Translations under genes and position numbers: made by a program | Source of the DNA: Phenylobacterium glaciei | Lineage (GTDB): Bacteria > Pseudomonadota > Alphaproteobacteria > Caulobacterales > Caulobacteraceae | DNA: 64,000 nt | Direction of reading: 5' to 3' | Assembly (NCBI RefSeq): GCF_016772415.1 | Contig: NZ_JAGSGD010000001.1 | Span: 744,001-808,000, forward strand | In this document: positions 1-7,655 of the stretch, piece after piece | How positions within the stretch are numbered: the first letter of the stretch is position 1 | Layout: every line of letters begins with the position of its first letter | Notes under the pieces: generated by a model | Database searches by the model: none | What the model was told of the DNA's origin: nothing | The model's input: the letters and a program-made list of their open reading frames with translations, nothing else

Positions 1-839
1 ATCAGCCGCTGGACGTTGTCGTGCACCCGGTCGGTGCCGATTTCAGCGCCAAGGAACACGCCTGAGACGGAGCGGTTGCCGCCCATCAGCGAGCCGACAT
101 CGACGACCATGGGCTCGCGCCCAGCGTTGCCGACCAGGGAGACCCGGCCGCGATAGGCCAGGGAGTTGATCGAGCCCTGCAGGGTGGAGCCGCCGACCGA
201 GTCGACGACGACGTCGGCGCCCTTGTTGTCGGTCAGACGGCGGACTTCCTTGGCCACATCGCTGCGGGTGTAGTTGATGCCGTGGTCGAGACCCAGGCGC
301 TTCAGCTTTTCCAGGCGCTCGTCGGAGGAGGCGGTGGCCAGGATCAGGCCCGCGCCGGCCCGCTTGGCCAGCTGGATGGCGGCCACGCCCACGCCCGAGG
401 CGCCGGCCTGGATCAGGACGGTCTCGCCCTTCTTCAGGCGGCCGAATTCGAACAGGCAGTCATCGGCGGTGCCGAAGGTCACCGGAATCGCGGCGGCCAT
501 CTTCACGTCGTAGCCGTCCGGGATGACCCAGCAGTTGCGGGCGGCCACGGCGCGCAGGGCGGCGTGGCTGCCGTAGTTCATCAGCGTCGCGACCTTCTGG
601 CCGACCTTCAGGTGTTCGACCTCAGGGCCGACCTCGATGATGGTTCCGGCGGCCTGATAGCCCACCACGTGGGGCTTGGTGACCAGTTGTCCGCCGAAGC
701 GGCTGAGGACGTCGCCGCCCTCGATGGCGATGGCCTCGACGGCGATGATCACGCCCTTGGGGTGGCACTGCGGATCCGGCACGTCCTCATATTTCAGAAC
801 TTCGGGCCCGCCATTCTCGTAATAGACAGCAGCCTTCAT
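1..839 (-). CDS. NADPH:quinone oxidoreductase-like zinc-independent MDR protein (3' end outside window)
   Basis: About 279 codons are visible, beginning at an ATG whose complement is at 837-839 (product begins MKAAVYYENGGPEVLKYED). The C-terminus runs off the left edge. The N-terminal GroES-like fold is followed by a Rossmann domain with the nucleotide-binding stretch VLIQAGASGVGVAAIQLAKRA and the later SVGG segment, as in Qor-type medium-chain dehydrogenases. No structural zinc cysteine cluster is seen in the visible part, which fits the quinone oxidoreductase branch. Such enzymes reduce quinones or other enones with NADPH in the cytoplasm; the real substrate cannot be read here. It is divergent from the glyoxalase-fold gene at 937, and a 12-bp palindrome lies between them. 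Confidence 0.85.
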   Translation of the reverse strand, partial: MKAAVYYENGGPEVLKYEDVPDPQCHPKGVIIAVEAIAIEGGDVLSRFGGQLVTKPHVVGYQAAGTIIEVGPEVEHLKVGQKVATLMNYGSHAALRAVAARNCWVIPDGYDVKMAAAIPVTFGTADDCLFEFGRLKKGETVLIQAGASGVGVAAIQLAKRAGAGLILATASSDERLEKLKRLGLDHGINYTRSDVAKEVRRLTDNKGADVVVDSVGGSTLQGSINSLAYRGRVSLVGNAGREPMVVDVGSLMGGNRSVSGVFLGAEIGTDRVHDNVQRL

Positions 840-860
840 GGGAGGTCTCCTAATGACTTA

Positions 861-872
861 AAACAATTGTTT
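861..872. promoter_or_regulatory. 12-bp perfect palindrome, possible operator
   Basis: The sequence AAACAATTGTTT is perfectly self-complementary. It sits 22 bp upstream of the qor-like ATG and 64 bp upstream of the divergent glyoxalase-fold gene, next to a TTGACT hexamer at 871-876. The low-GC island in GC-rich DNA suggests a repressor site of the TetR or MarR kind. The regulator is not identifiable from this window. Confidence 0.4.
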
Positions 873-936
873 GACTTGGGTCTCACGCCCAAGCTGACTA
901 GGCAAGTCGAGGAAATCTAAAGGCGGACGCTACGGC

Positions 937-1620
937 ATGGAACTGGCGAAACCTCGGGTCGACATCGGGCTGTCCACCAACGACCTCGAACCCATGCTGG
1001 CCTTCTGGCAGGGACAGGCGGGCATCCCCTTCGACCATCTGCTGAAAATCCGCCGCGGCCAGGACCAGCACCGCCACGACGCCCTGGGCTCGGTGCTGAA
1101 GGTCAATCACCACGCCGATCCGCTGCCCGACAGTCCTGCCGCCGGCTACCGCGAACTGATCGTCGCCCGGCCGGGCCTGACGGCGCCCCAGACCCTGACC
1201 GATCCCGATGGCAACCGCGTCACCCTGGTCCCGCCCGGCTACGAGGGCGTCACCCAGATCGGCATCCGCATCGCCGTCCGCGACCTCGCCGCCCATCGGA
1301 AATTCTATACCCAGGGGCTGGGCCTGATCGAGGAGACCCCGGGCGTCTTCCGAGCCGGCGAGACCCTGCTGATCCTCGAGGAAAGCCCCGACGCGCCCGC
1401 CGACGCCGGGATGTCGGGCAAGGGCTGGCGCTACATCACCTTCCAGGTCTTCAAGGTCGACGAAGAGCACGCCCGCATCCTGGAGCAGGGCGGCCGCCAG
1501 GCCATGCCGCCGACGACCCTTGGCGCCACGGCGCGCATCTCCATGGTGCGCGATCCGGACGGCAACTGGATCGAGATCTCCCAGCGCGCGTCTCTCGTGG
1601 GAACCCTCGAAGCGCATTGA
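937..1620 (+). CDS. VOC/glyoxalase-fold protein, two tandem modules
   Basis: A 227-aa protein with two beta-alpha-beta-beta-beta modules of the vicinal oxygen chelate fold. The first (about residues 5-105) has the typical LSTNDLEPMLAFWQ opening and DPDGNRVTLV closing strand. The second (about 108-220) opens with IGIRIAVRDLAAHRKFYTQGLGL and closes with VRDPDGNWIEI. The C-terminal DPDGNWIEI motif supplies the usual metal-binding glutamate. Family members include glyoxalase I, fosfomycin-resistance enzymes and extradiol dioxygenases, so the reaction is unresolved. It is divergent from the qor-like gene and 48 bp ahead of the LuxR-hydrolase fusion, possibly cotranscribed with it. Confidence 0.8.
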   Translation: MELAKPRVDIGLSTNDLEPMLAFWQGQAGIPFDHLLKIRRGQDQHRHDALGSVLKVNHHADPLPDSPAAGYRELIVARPGLTAPQTLTDPDGNRVTLVPPGYEGVTQIGIRIAVRDLAAHRKFYTQGLGLIEETPGVFRAGETLLILEESPDAPADAGMSGKGWRYITFQVFKVDEEHARILEQGGRQAMPPTTLGATARISMVRDPDGNWIEISQRASLVGTLEAH

Positions 1621-1668
1621 GATTCCTCGAACGCGTTCGCTAGACTGTGAGGCGCGGAGGGAATCAGC

Positions 1669-3360
1669 TTGGACGATACGAAGCGCGCCAATGTCGCCCT
1701 GGTGATCGAGACCATGTACCAGGTCGCCGCCAATCCGGACGCCTGGCAACAGCTGATCGACGCCCTGGCCGACGCTGGCGAGCTCCAGGACATGCCGCCT
1801 GAGGCGGCCGACGACATGGCCCGCAGCCAGGACATCGCCCGCCTCACCGCGCGGCCGGAGGAGGGCCCTGCCCCGGTTGGGCGCAACGATATCGGCTGGA
1901 TCGTGCTGTCATCCCGGCGCAAGGCGCTCGCGGCCAACAACCTGGCCCAGGAGATGATGGGCGCGGGCCTGGGGCGGCTGAAGATCGGCGCCGAGCTGGC
2001 CTTCGACGATCCGGCCAACGGCGAGGCGCTGATTCAGGCGCTCACCCAGTCCCGTGGCCAGGCCGGCGGCCAGACCATCCTGCGGCTGGACCGCGGCGAG
2101 GACGATGGCCCCTGCTTCGCCTATGTGGCCCCGGCCCGCGCCCTGCCCGGGGTCGCCGATGCGGCGGCCCTCGAACTGGCCGACGACGACCAGGCCTATG
2201 CCCTCATCTTCCCGGCGGTGGAGGAGACCGGCAAGCTGTGGTCCTCGATCCGCGAGAGCTTCGGCTTGACGCCCGCCGAGCTGCGCCTGGCCCGGAAGCT
2301 TAGGGACGGCCGCTCGCTGAAGGAGGCCGCCGACGAGCTGGAGGTCAGCGTCAACACCGTGCGCAACCAGCTGCGCGCCATCTTCGACAAGATGGGGCTG
2401 AAGCGGCAGAGCGACCTGACCCGGGCCCTGACCCAGCTCTCCTCCGTGGCCAGCGCCATCGAGATCCAGACCCCTGCGACGATTCCGTTGGCCAGCGGCG
2501 ACGCTCCGCCGGTGGCGGCGATCACCTTGAAGGACGGACGCCGCCTGGCCTATCGAGACTATGGCGATCCTGCCGGCCGGGCGGTGCTGATCTTCCACGA
2601 GGGGCTGGGGTCGAGCCTGCTGCCGCCGGGCGCGCAGGGGCTGGCCTGCGAGCAGAACCTGCGGGTGATCTGCGCCGAGCGGCCTGGCTTTGGCCAGTCC
2701 GATCCCAGCCCCGACTACAGCTTCGACGCCGTCGCCGACGACATGGTGGAGCTGTGCGACCAGCTGGGCCTGCAGGACATCCGCATTGGCGCCATCCTGT
2801 CGGGGGCGCCCTCGGCCATCCAGACCGCCATCCGCCTGGGGTCTCGGGCCGCCGGCGTGCTGCTCTGCTCGGGGCGACCGCCGCGCCCGGCCAGCGAGAT
2901 CGGCGTCAAGAACCCGCTCACCCTGTTCCGCAGCCGGTTCGAGACCAATCCCTGGGTGATCGAGACCTTCTACGCGATCCTGCGCCTGCGGATGTCCTCC
3001 CAGCTGGTGGACCACATCGTGCGCAGCTCGACGGTCAACTCGCCGGGCGACGCGGCCTATTTCGGCCAGAACCCCCACGTCGCCAAGTATATCGCCACCT
3101 ATGTCGGCGAGGCGCTGGCCCGCACCAGCCGCGGGGCGGCCGACGAGATGAAGGCCTTCCGCCGGGCGCAGAACCTGACGGTGGCCGACCTCACCTGCCC
3201 GCTGGAGGTCTGGCACGGTGACCAGGACGTCTTCGCGCCGCTGGCCGACCTGCTGGACTACCTGGGCGACAAGCCCCGCGAGGTGCGGGTGATCCCCGGC
3301 ATCGGCCACCTGATGGCCCTCAAGCACTGGGACGAGGTCCTGCGGCGCGCCGCGGCCTGA
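1669..3360 (+). CDS. LuxR-type HTH fused to alpha/beta hydrolase-like domain (nucleophile missing)
   Basis: A 563-aa protein starting at a TTG eight bases after a GGAGG ribosome-binding site. Residues 1-190 are an alpha-helical region of unknown role. Residues 198-255 are a LuxR/FixJ-type HTH (FGLTPAELRLARKLRDG ... SVNTVRNQLRAIFDKMGL). Residues 285-560 are an alpha/beta-hydrolase fold with the Asp (D520 in GDQDVFAP) and His (H547 in GIGH) of a catalytic triad. At the nucleophile elbow, where relatives read GISGGGPYA, this protein reads AILSGAPSA, placing Leu377 at the Ser position. The fold is clear; loss of hydrolysis is inference. The domain may be a ligand sensor for the HTH. Ser378, one residue on, could in principle serve instead. 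Confidence 0.85.
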   Translation: MDDTKRANVALVIETMYQVAANPDAWQQLIDALADAGELQDMPPEAADDMARSQDIARLTARPEEGPAPVGRNDIGWIVLSSRRKALAANNLAQEMMGAGLGRLKIGAELAFDDPANGEALIQALTQSRGQAGGQTILRLDRGEDDGPCFAYVAPARALPGVADAAALELADDDQAYALIFPAVEETGKLWSSIRESFGLTPAELRLARKLRDGRSLKEAADELEVSVNTVRNQLRAIFDKMGLKRQSDLTRALTQLSSVASAIEIQTPATIPLASGDAPPVAAITLKDGRRLAYRDYGDPAGRAVLIFHEGLGSSLLPPGAQGLACEQNLRVICAERPGFGQSDPSPDYSFDAVADDMVELCDQLGLQDIRIGAILSGAPSAIQTAIRLGSRAAGVLLCSGRPPRPASEIGVKNPLTLFRSRFETNPWVIETFYAILRLRMSSQLVDHIVRSSTVNSPGDAAYFGQNPHVAKYIATYVGEALARTSRGAADEMKAFRRAQNLTVADLTCPLEVWHGDQDVFAPLADLLDYLGDKPREVRVIPGIGHLMALKHWDEVLRRAAA

Positions 3361-3649
3361 GACCCCAAATCGGGGGCGCATAGTCCGTTTGGATCATGCG
3401 GGGGGTGGCGCAAGCCGTCAGACAGGGTTTGCGAAACCTGAAGACCTACCCCCAAGGGTGGACCATGCGTCCTGTCATCACCGCCCAAAGCGCGCCCGCA
3501 CCCGTCGCCGATCCCGGTGCGTGGCCCCGGGCTGACAGGATCCTGGCCTCTCGCGGGGGCGGGTTATCGACGGACCTGGAGAGCGTCCGTCGGTGACCTG
3601 AAAGATCACCCGTGAACCCATAATTCCAAAGGCTGGGGGGCCGACCAAC

Positions 3650-4168
3650 ATGAAGAAGATCTATATTCCCGTCGTCGTCGCCGGGGCTCTGATGCTGACC
3701 GCCTGGGGCGCGCCGAAGATCGCCGCGCCGTCCGAGCTGACCGCGCCCACGCCCATCGAGGGCTCCGCCGGCAAGTACGCCTCGCCCTTCACCTCCGACG
3801 GCGTCACCGCCGGTTGGGTGACCAAGTCCATGCAGGTCAAGGCCGCTGGCCAGATCGGCTCGATGGCGGGCAACTACGCCGGCCAAAAGGCCATGGAACA
3901 GGTGCCCTTCGTCGGCGGCTTCCTCGGAAAAAAGGCGGGCGAGGCCATGGGCCGGGGCATCGCGCTTAAGTCCATCGGCGGCGAAGCGTTCCTGCGTTCC
4001 TCGACGGACCTGTCATTCAACTCCCTGAACGACATGGCCCTGTTCATGTACGTGAACTACTCGGCCAACCCCGAGTACCAGAAGATCCTGGACGCGACCT
4101 ACGCGATCTACCCGGAGTTCCAGACCGCCTACATGCCGGCGCTGCAGAGCGCCTCGGTCGGCCACTAG
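3650..4168 (+). CDS. Exported glycine-zipper-like protein of unknown function
   Basis: A 172-aa protein, first gene of the LpoB/YcfL-like operon. The N-terminus is a signal sequence (MKKIYIPVVVAGALMLTAWGAPK). The segment LMLTAWG resembles a lipobox in which the cysteine codon has become TGG (Trp19), so the protein should be cleaved by ordinary signal peptidase or remain anchored rather than be lipidated. Residues about 68-110 are rich in Gly/Ala at regular spacing (GSMAGNYAGQKA ... GGFLGKKAGEAMGRG), like a glycine zipper that could insert in or bind a membrane. I do not recognise a named family. It is followed 102 bp later by the LpoB-like gene on the same strand. Confidence 0.7.
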   Translation: MKKIYIPVVVAGALMLTAWGAPKIAAPSELTAPTPIEGSAGKYASPFTSDGVTAGWVTKSMQVKAAGQIGSMAGNYAGQKAMEQVPFVGGFLGKKAGEAMGRGIALKSIGGEAFLRSSTDLSFNSLNDMALFMYVNYSANPEYQKILDATYAIYPEFQTAYMPALQSASVGH

Positions 4169-4270
4169 CCACACGCCAAGCCAGGGGTTCGGCCGCGCGT
4201 CGGGCGCGGTCGATCACCCTTCTGATCTCAGGACGGCCACCCCAAGGGCCGTCACGCCAAGGGGGCGACC

Positions 4271-4912
4271 ATGCGCAATCCATCCACCACCATCGGCCTG
4301 CTTGCTGTGCTCGGCCTCGCGGCGGCAGGGCCGGCGCTCGCCGCGCCGAAGCTGAAGCCACAGGGCTCGGCCACGGTCTACCGCGACACCACCACCTCCG
4401 ACGGGGTGAAGGGGATCGGCACCGAGAGCCAGGACATCGTGTCCATGGCCGACGCCATGTTCCGCGATCTGCTGAACGTGCCGGAACTGATGAACCGTCC
4501 GACACCGCCGCGGATCATCGTCGACCCGAAGTACTTCCGGAATGAGAGCTCCGAGATCATCGACAAGGCCCTGATCACCGACCGCATCCGGGTCAACCTG
4601 CTGCGCGCCGCCGGCGGCCGCATGCGCTTCATCGGCCGCGAATACGCCGGCGCGGTGGAAGAGGAACGCGCCCTGAAGGACGCCGGCAAGGTGGACGTCG
4701 GCACCACGGGCCGCACCCGCGCCCAGGCCGGCGCGGACTACCGCCTGGTGGGCCGCATCGGCACCCGCGACGCCATCGACACCCGCACGGGCACGACCTC
4801 GCGGTTCAGCCAGTACACCTTCGAGCTGCTCGACATGGAGTACGGCGAGATCATCTGGTCGAACCTGTACGAGTTCAAGAAAGAGAACCGCGACGACGTC
4901 GTCTACCGCTAG
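4271..4912 (+). CDS. LpoB-like peptidoglycan synthase activator homologue, not lipidated
   Basis: A 213-aa periplasmic protein. The signal peptide MRNPSTTIGLLAVLGLAAAGPALAAPK ends in an ALA-A signal peptidase I site with no cysteine. The remainder matches the LpoB pattern: a divalent start YRDTTTSDGVKGIGT, the IIVDP...NESSEIID region, IRVNLLRAAGGRMRFI, the GADYRLVGRIG strand and the closing FELLDMEYGEIIWSNLYEFKKE. In Escherichia coli LpoB is an outer-membrane lipoprotein that reaches through the murein to activate PBP1b. Here the anchor and the long proline-rich linker are absent, so the protein is probably soluble in the periplasm. Activation of a class A PBP is inferred from the family only. 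It lies 8 bp before the COG3014-like gene. Confidence 0.75.
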   Translation: MRNPSTTIGLLAVLGLAAAGPALAAPKLKPQGSATVYRDTTTSDGVKGIGTESQDIVSMADAMFRDLLNVPELMNRPTPPRIIVDPKYFRNESSEIIDKALITDRIRVNLLRAAGGRMRFIGREYAGAVEEERALKDAGKVDVGTTGRTRAQAGADYRLVGRIGTRDAIDTRTGTTSRFSQYTFELLDMEYGEIIWSNLYEFKKENRDDVVYR

Positions 4913-4920
4913 GCCCGACG

Positions 4921-6093
4921 ATGAAACTCGCAGCCCTTTCAGGGGCGCTGGGGCTCGCCGTGTTCAGTGCGGCGCACGCCGCCGCGCCGCCGCCCTTGCC
5001 CCCCGTGCCCTATGACGCGGGCCCGGAGGATTTCGTCGGCCGTCTGGCCAGCGACCTGCCCACCAATCGGGTCCTGAACCAGATGGAGATCGGCGCCCGG
5101 GCCTTCTGGCGCGGCGACTATTCCACGGCGAAACCCGCCCTGGACGACGCCATTCTGCGCATCGACTCGGTGTTCGCCGACAACGCCAACGCCGCCAATG
5201 CGCGCAAGCTCTGGTACGATGAGGGGTCCAAGGACTTCAAAGGCGAGCCCTACGAGCGGGCCATGGTCTTCATGTACCGGGGCCTGATCTACCTGCATGA
5301 CGCCGACTACGAGAACGCCCGGGCCGCCTTCCGGCGCGGGCTGATGCAGGACGCCTTCGCCGAGGAGGACCAGAACCGGTCCGACTTCGCCCTGCTGCTG
5401 TTCCTCGACGCCTGGGCCAGCCACCTCAACGGCGACACCGACCTGCGCGACGAGACCATGGTGCAGCTCAAGAAGCTGCGTCCCACCTATGGCGGCATCG
5501 GCGAGAAGGACGATACCCTGGTGCTGGTGGAAACCGGCATGGCCCCGCGCAAGCTGGGGGACGGGGCCAGCCATTCCTTCTTCGTCTACCGGCGCGGCAA
5601 GCCGATCCTGGAAAACCAGGTCCAGGTGATGAATGGGGCCGCTCCCATGCAGGCCTATCCGATGGAGGACATCTTCTACCAGGCCTCCACCCGCGGCGGC
5701 CGGGAGATCGACAAGATCCTGGCCGGCAAGGCCCAGTTCAAGGCCACCACCGGCGGCATCGGCAGCTTCCTGTCCGACACCACCGTGGCCCTGTCGTCCA
5801 ACAACGCCGCCTTCAGCGCCAACGGCCAGTACGGCGACGCCGTCGCGGCGGTGGGCGTGCTGTCGGGCGTGTTCCTGATTGTCTCGTCCAACTCCAAGCC
5901 CCAGGCCGACGTCCGTACCTGGAGCTCGCTTCCCGACACCGTCCACGTCCTGACTCTGGGCTCCGGCGGCAAGACTCCGAACCTCACCGCCCACTTCCTC
6001 AAGGCCGGCGTCGCGGTTGAGGGCGAGGACAAGCCCATCGCCTGCGCCACCGACGCCAACCGCAAACAGCTGTGCCTCGTGCGCGCCCACTAG
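4921..6093 (+). CDS. COG3014-like periplasmic protein with TPR-type repeats
   Basis: A 390-aa protein with a signal peptide (MKLAALSGALGLAVFSAAHAAA). Residues about 45-200 contain helical pairs resembling tetratricopeptide repeats (NQMEIGARAFWRGDYSTAKPALDDAI; AMVFMYRGLIYLHDADYENARAAFRRGLMQ). Residues 215-390 are a beta-rich region with a glycine/serine stretch around 300-330. This composition matches the COG3014 family, whose genes commonly neighbour ycfL and lpoB homologues in gammaproteobacteria. Molecular role is unknown; TPRs suggest a scaffold for envelope proteins. It is 11 bp upstream of the YcfL-like gene and clearly cotranscribed with it. Confidence 0.75.
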   Translation: MKLAALSGALGLAVFSAAHAAAPPPLPPVPYDAGPEDFVGRLASDLPTNRVLNQMEIGARAFWRGDYSTAKPALDDAILRIDSVFADNANAANARKLWYDEGSKDFKGEPYERAMVFMYRGLIYLHDADYENARAAFRRGLMQDAFAEEDQNRSDFALLLFLDAWASHLNGDTDLRDETMVQLKKLRPTYGGIGEKDDTLVLVETGMAPRKLGDGASHSFFVYRRGKPILENQVQVMNGAAPMQAYPMEDIFYQASTRGGREIDKILAGKAQFKATTGGIGSFLSDTTVALSSNNAAFSANGQYGDAVAAVGVLSGVFLIVSSNSKPQADVRTWSSLPDTVHVLTLGSGGKTPNLTAHFLKAGVAVEGEDKPIACATDANRKQLCLVRAH

Positions 6094-6104
6094 GAGAAGT
6101 TCCG

Positions 6105-6560
6105 ATGACCACGCTTCGCAAAACCCTGACCCTCGTCGCCGCCACGGCCTTCCTCGGCTTGGCCGCCTGCGAAACCACACCGCCCGAGGGCGGCGTCCGC
6201 ATCGACCAGCAGAACAACATTCGGCCTGAGCTGAACTCGGTCCGGGTGATCGACAACACGCTGGCCAAGTATGTCGGCCGCAAGTTCAAGGTCGACAGCC
6301 TGCTGGACACCGAGGGCGCCTACGTCTCCACCGGCCCCACCGGTTTCAAGAAGATCACCGTCCAGATCCGCAACAAGACCAATGTCGCCCTGCCGCTGCA
6401 GGTGCGCGCCAGCTGGTACGATCAGAACGGCGTGCCCACCGACGGCGCCCAGGCCTGGACCAGCCTCTTCGTCCAGCCCAACGCGATGGTCACCTTCGAG
6501 CAGAACTCGGCCCGCCTGAACTCGGCCCAGTACTACGTCGAAATCCGCGGCGCCGACTAA
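6105..6560 (+). CDS. YcfL-like (DUF1425) outer-membrane lipoprotein
   Basis: A 151-aa protein starting at the ATG preceded by TAGGAGAAG, where the ribosome-binding site overlaps the upstream stop. The signal sequence ends in LGLAAC, a clear lipobox with Cys22, so this member of the operon is lipidated. The mature part carries the DUF1425 features: a beta-sandwich with KKITVQIRNKTNVALPLQVRASWYDQNG and the W-T-S-L-F-V-Q-P-N motif. In enterobacteria ycfL is immediately next to lpoB, which supports assignment of the whole operon to peptidoglycan synthase control. The function of YcfL itself is not established. Confidence 0.8.
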   Translation: MTTLRKTLTLVAATAFLGLAACETTPPEGGVRIDQQNNIRPELNSVRVIDNTLAKYVGRKFKVDSLLDTEGAYVSTGPTGFKKITVQIRNKTNVALPLQVRASWYDQNGVPTDGAQAWTSLFVQPNAMVTFEQNSARLNSAQYYVEIRGAD

Positions 6561-6587
6561 GCCCCGTCTCAATATCAGGAGGGTTCG

Positions 6588-7442
6588 ATGCCCAACCGTA
6601 TGAAGCTCGTGGCGCTGGCGGCCCTCCTGGTCGCCGGTCCCGCCATGGCCCAGCCGCAGTACCGGCCCCAGGCGCCGACGGTGACCTATCGCGAGGGCAT
6701 GCCCGACGTGAACGCGCCGGCCCCCAGCGCCAATCCCGATGCCGGCAACTACGCCTCGTCCTCAAGCTTCGCGCGCTGGTACGCCGGGGCCGGGCGGCCC
6801 ACCATGCTGCTGTTCTGGAACCGCCAGCTGATCGAGGACGCCACCAGCCAGTACGACAGCGTCCAGACCACCAGTTCGGCGGCGGTCGCCATGGGCGAGG
6901 GCGCCGCGGTGCGGGGCCGTAACTGGGCGGCCAGCGCGTCGACCGGCATGGCCGCCTCGGCAAGCGAGAGCCGCCAGTACCAGGAGCGGATGACGGACGG
7001 GAGCTACGGCTTCCGCAGCAACAACTTCTCGCGCGGGGTGGAGAGCTCGATCCTCAACACCTTCCTGTCGGCGGGCGCCCGGATCGTCGACCGCGAGGCG
7101 GTGATCCGCAAGGTCTCGGCCAAGCAGAGCCGCGAGGACCGGATGGACATCCAGTACCTGGAGACCTTGGCCATGGGCCAGGGCATCCAGTACCTGATCG
7201 AGATCCTGCCCGACGATGACGGTTCGTCGCCCACCGGGGTCACCTTCACGGTCAAGGTCACCCACCTTCCCACCTCGACGGTGCGGGCCCAGTTCACCAC
7301 CTCCGGCAACCCGCCCAAGGGTGAGGCCAAATGGGTGGCGGTGAACGGCGCTGGCTTCGAGAAGCGCAGCGGCCCCAGCCGCCATACCCCGCAGCTGATC
7401 GGCGCCCAGGTGGCCTACGACACCATGACCAAGCTTCGCTAG
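6588..7442 (+). CDS. Exported protein of the LpoB/YcfL operon, function unknown
   Basis: A 284-aa protein with a signal peptide (MPNRMKLVALAALLVAGPAMAQ). Residues 60-150 are rich in Ser/Ala and hold WYAGAGRPTMLLFWNRQL. Residues 155-250 read VESSILNTFLSAGARIVDREAVIRK ... LAMGQGIQYLIEILPDD, a helix-strand layout like the CsgG/LpoB superfamily (an N-terminal helix, a 'regulated-by-name' strand, then a GIQYLIE strand). This makes a second LpoB/CsgG-fold protein in the operon plausible but unproven. It is the last gene: a 13-bp-stem terminator follows about 100 bp downstream. Confidence 0.7.
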   Translation: MPNRMKLVALAALLVAGPAMAQPQYRPQAPTVTYREGMPDVNAPAPSANPDAGNYASSSSFARWYAGAGRPTMLLFWNRQLIEDATSQYDSVQTTSSAAVAMGEGAAVRGRNWAASASTGMAASASESRQYQERMTDGSYGFRSNNFSRGVESSILNTFLSAGARIVDREAVIRKVSAKQSREDRMDIQYLETLAMGQGIQYLIEILPDDDGSSPTGVTFTVKVTHLPTSTVRAQFTTSGNPPKGEAKWVAVNGAGFEKRSGPSRHTPQLIGAQVAYDTMTKLR

Positions 7443-7546
7443 GACCTCGGTTCTCGCGCACGGAAAGGGCCTGGGGATGGCCCGTCGTCTTTCCTTCGGG
7501 GTGGGCGGAACGGCTGGGCTTGGGGGAGTTACCGGCCGGATCTCCA

Positions 7547-7582
7547 GACAGGCGTGGCCACCCCCCGGCGGCCACGCCTGTC
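7547..7582 (+). terminator. Strong hairpin terminator of the LpoB-like operon
   Basis: A perfect 13-bp stem (GACAGGCGTGGCC at 7547-7559 pairing with its complement at 7570-7582) with a 10-nt loop is followed by GTCCTTTT. It lies between the last operon gene and the patatin gene, which begins with its own leader. Confidence 0.75.
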
Positions 7583-7655
7583 GTCCTTTTGGTGGACATG
7601 ACAGGCCGGCTGGCCGACGCTCCTTCCCAACGAGAGCTTAGGGAAAGGGACGATC

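Noticed and set aside
3396..3596. A 66-codon frame between the LuxR-hydrolase and the LpoB-type operon
   Set aside because: No ribosome-binding site, arginine/proline/glycine-rich composition and no recognisable domain; probably leader DNA of the operon.
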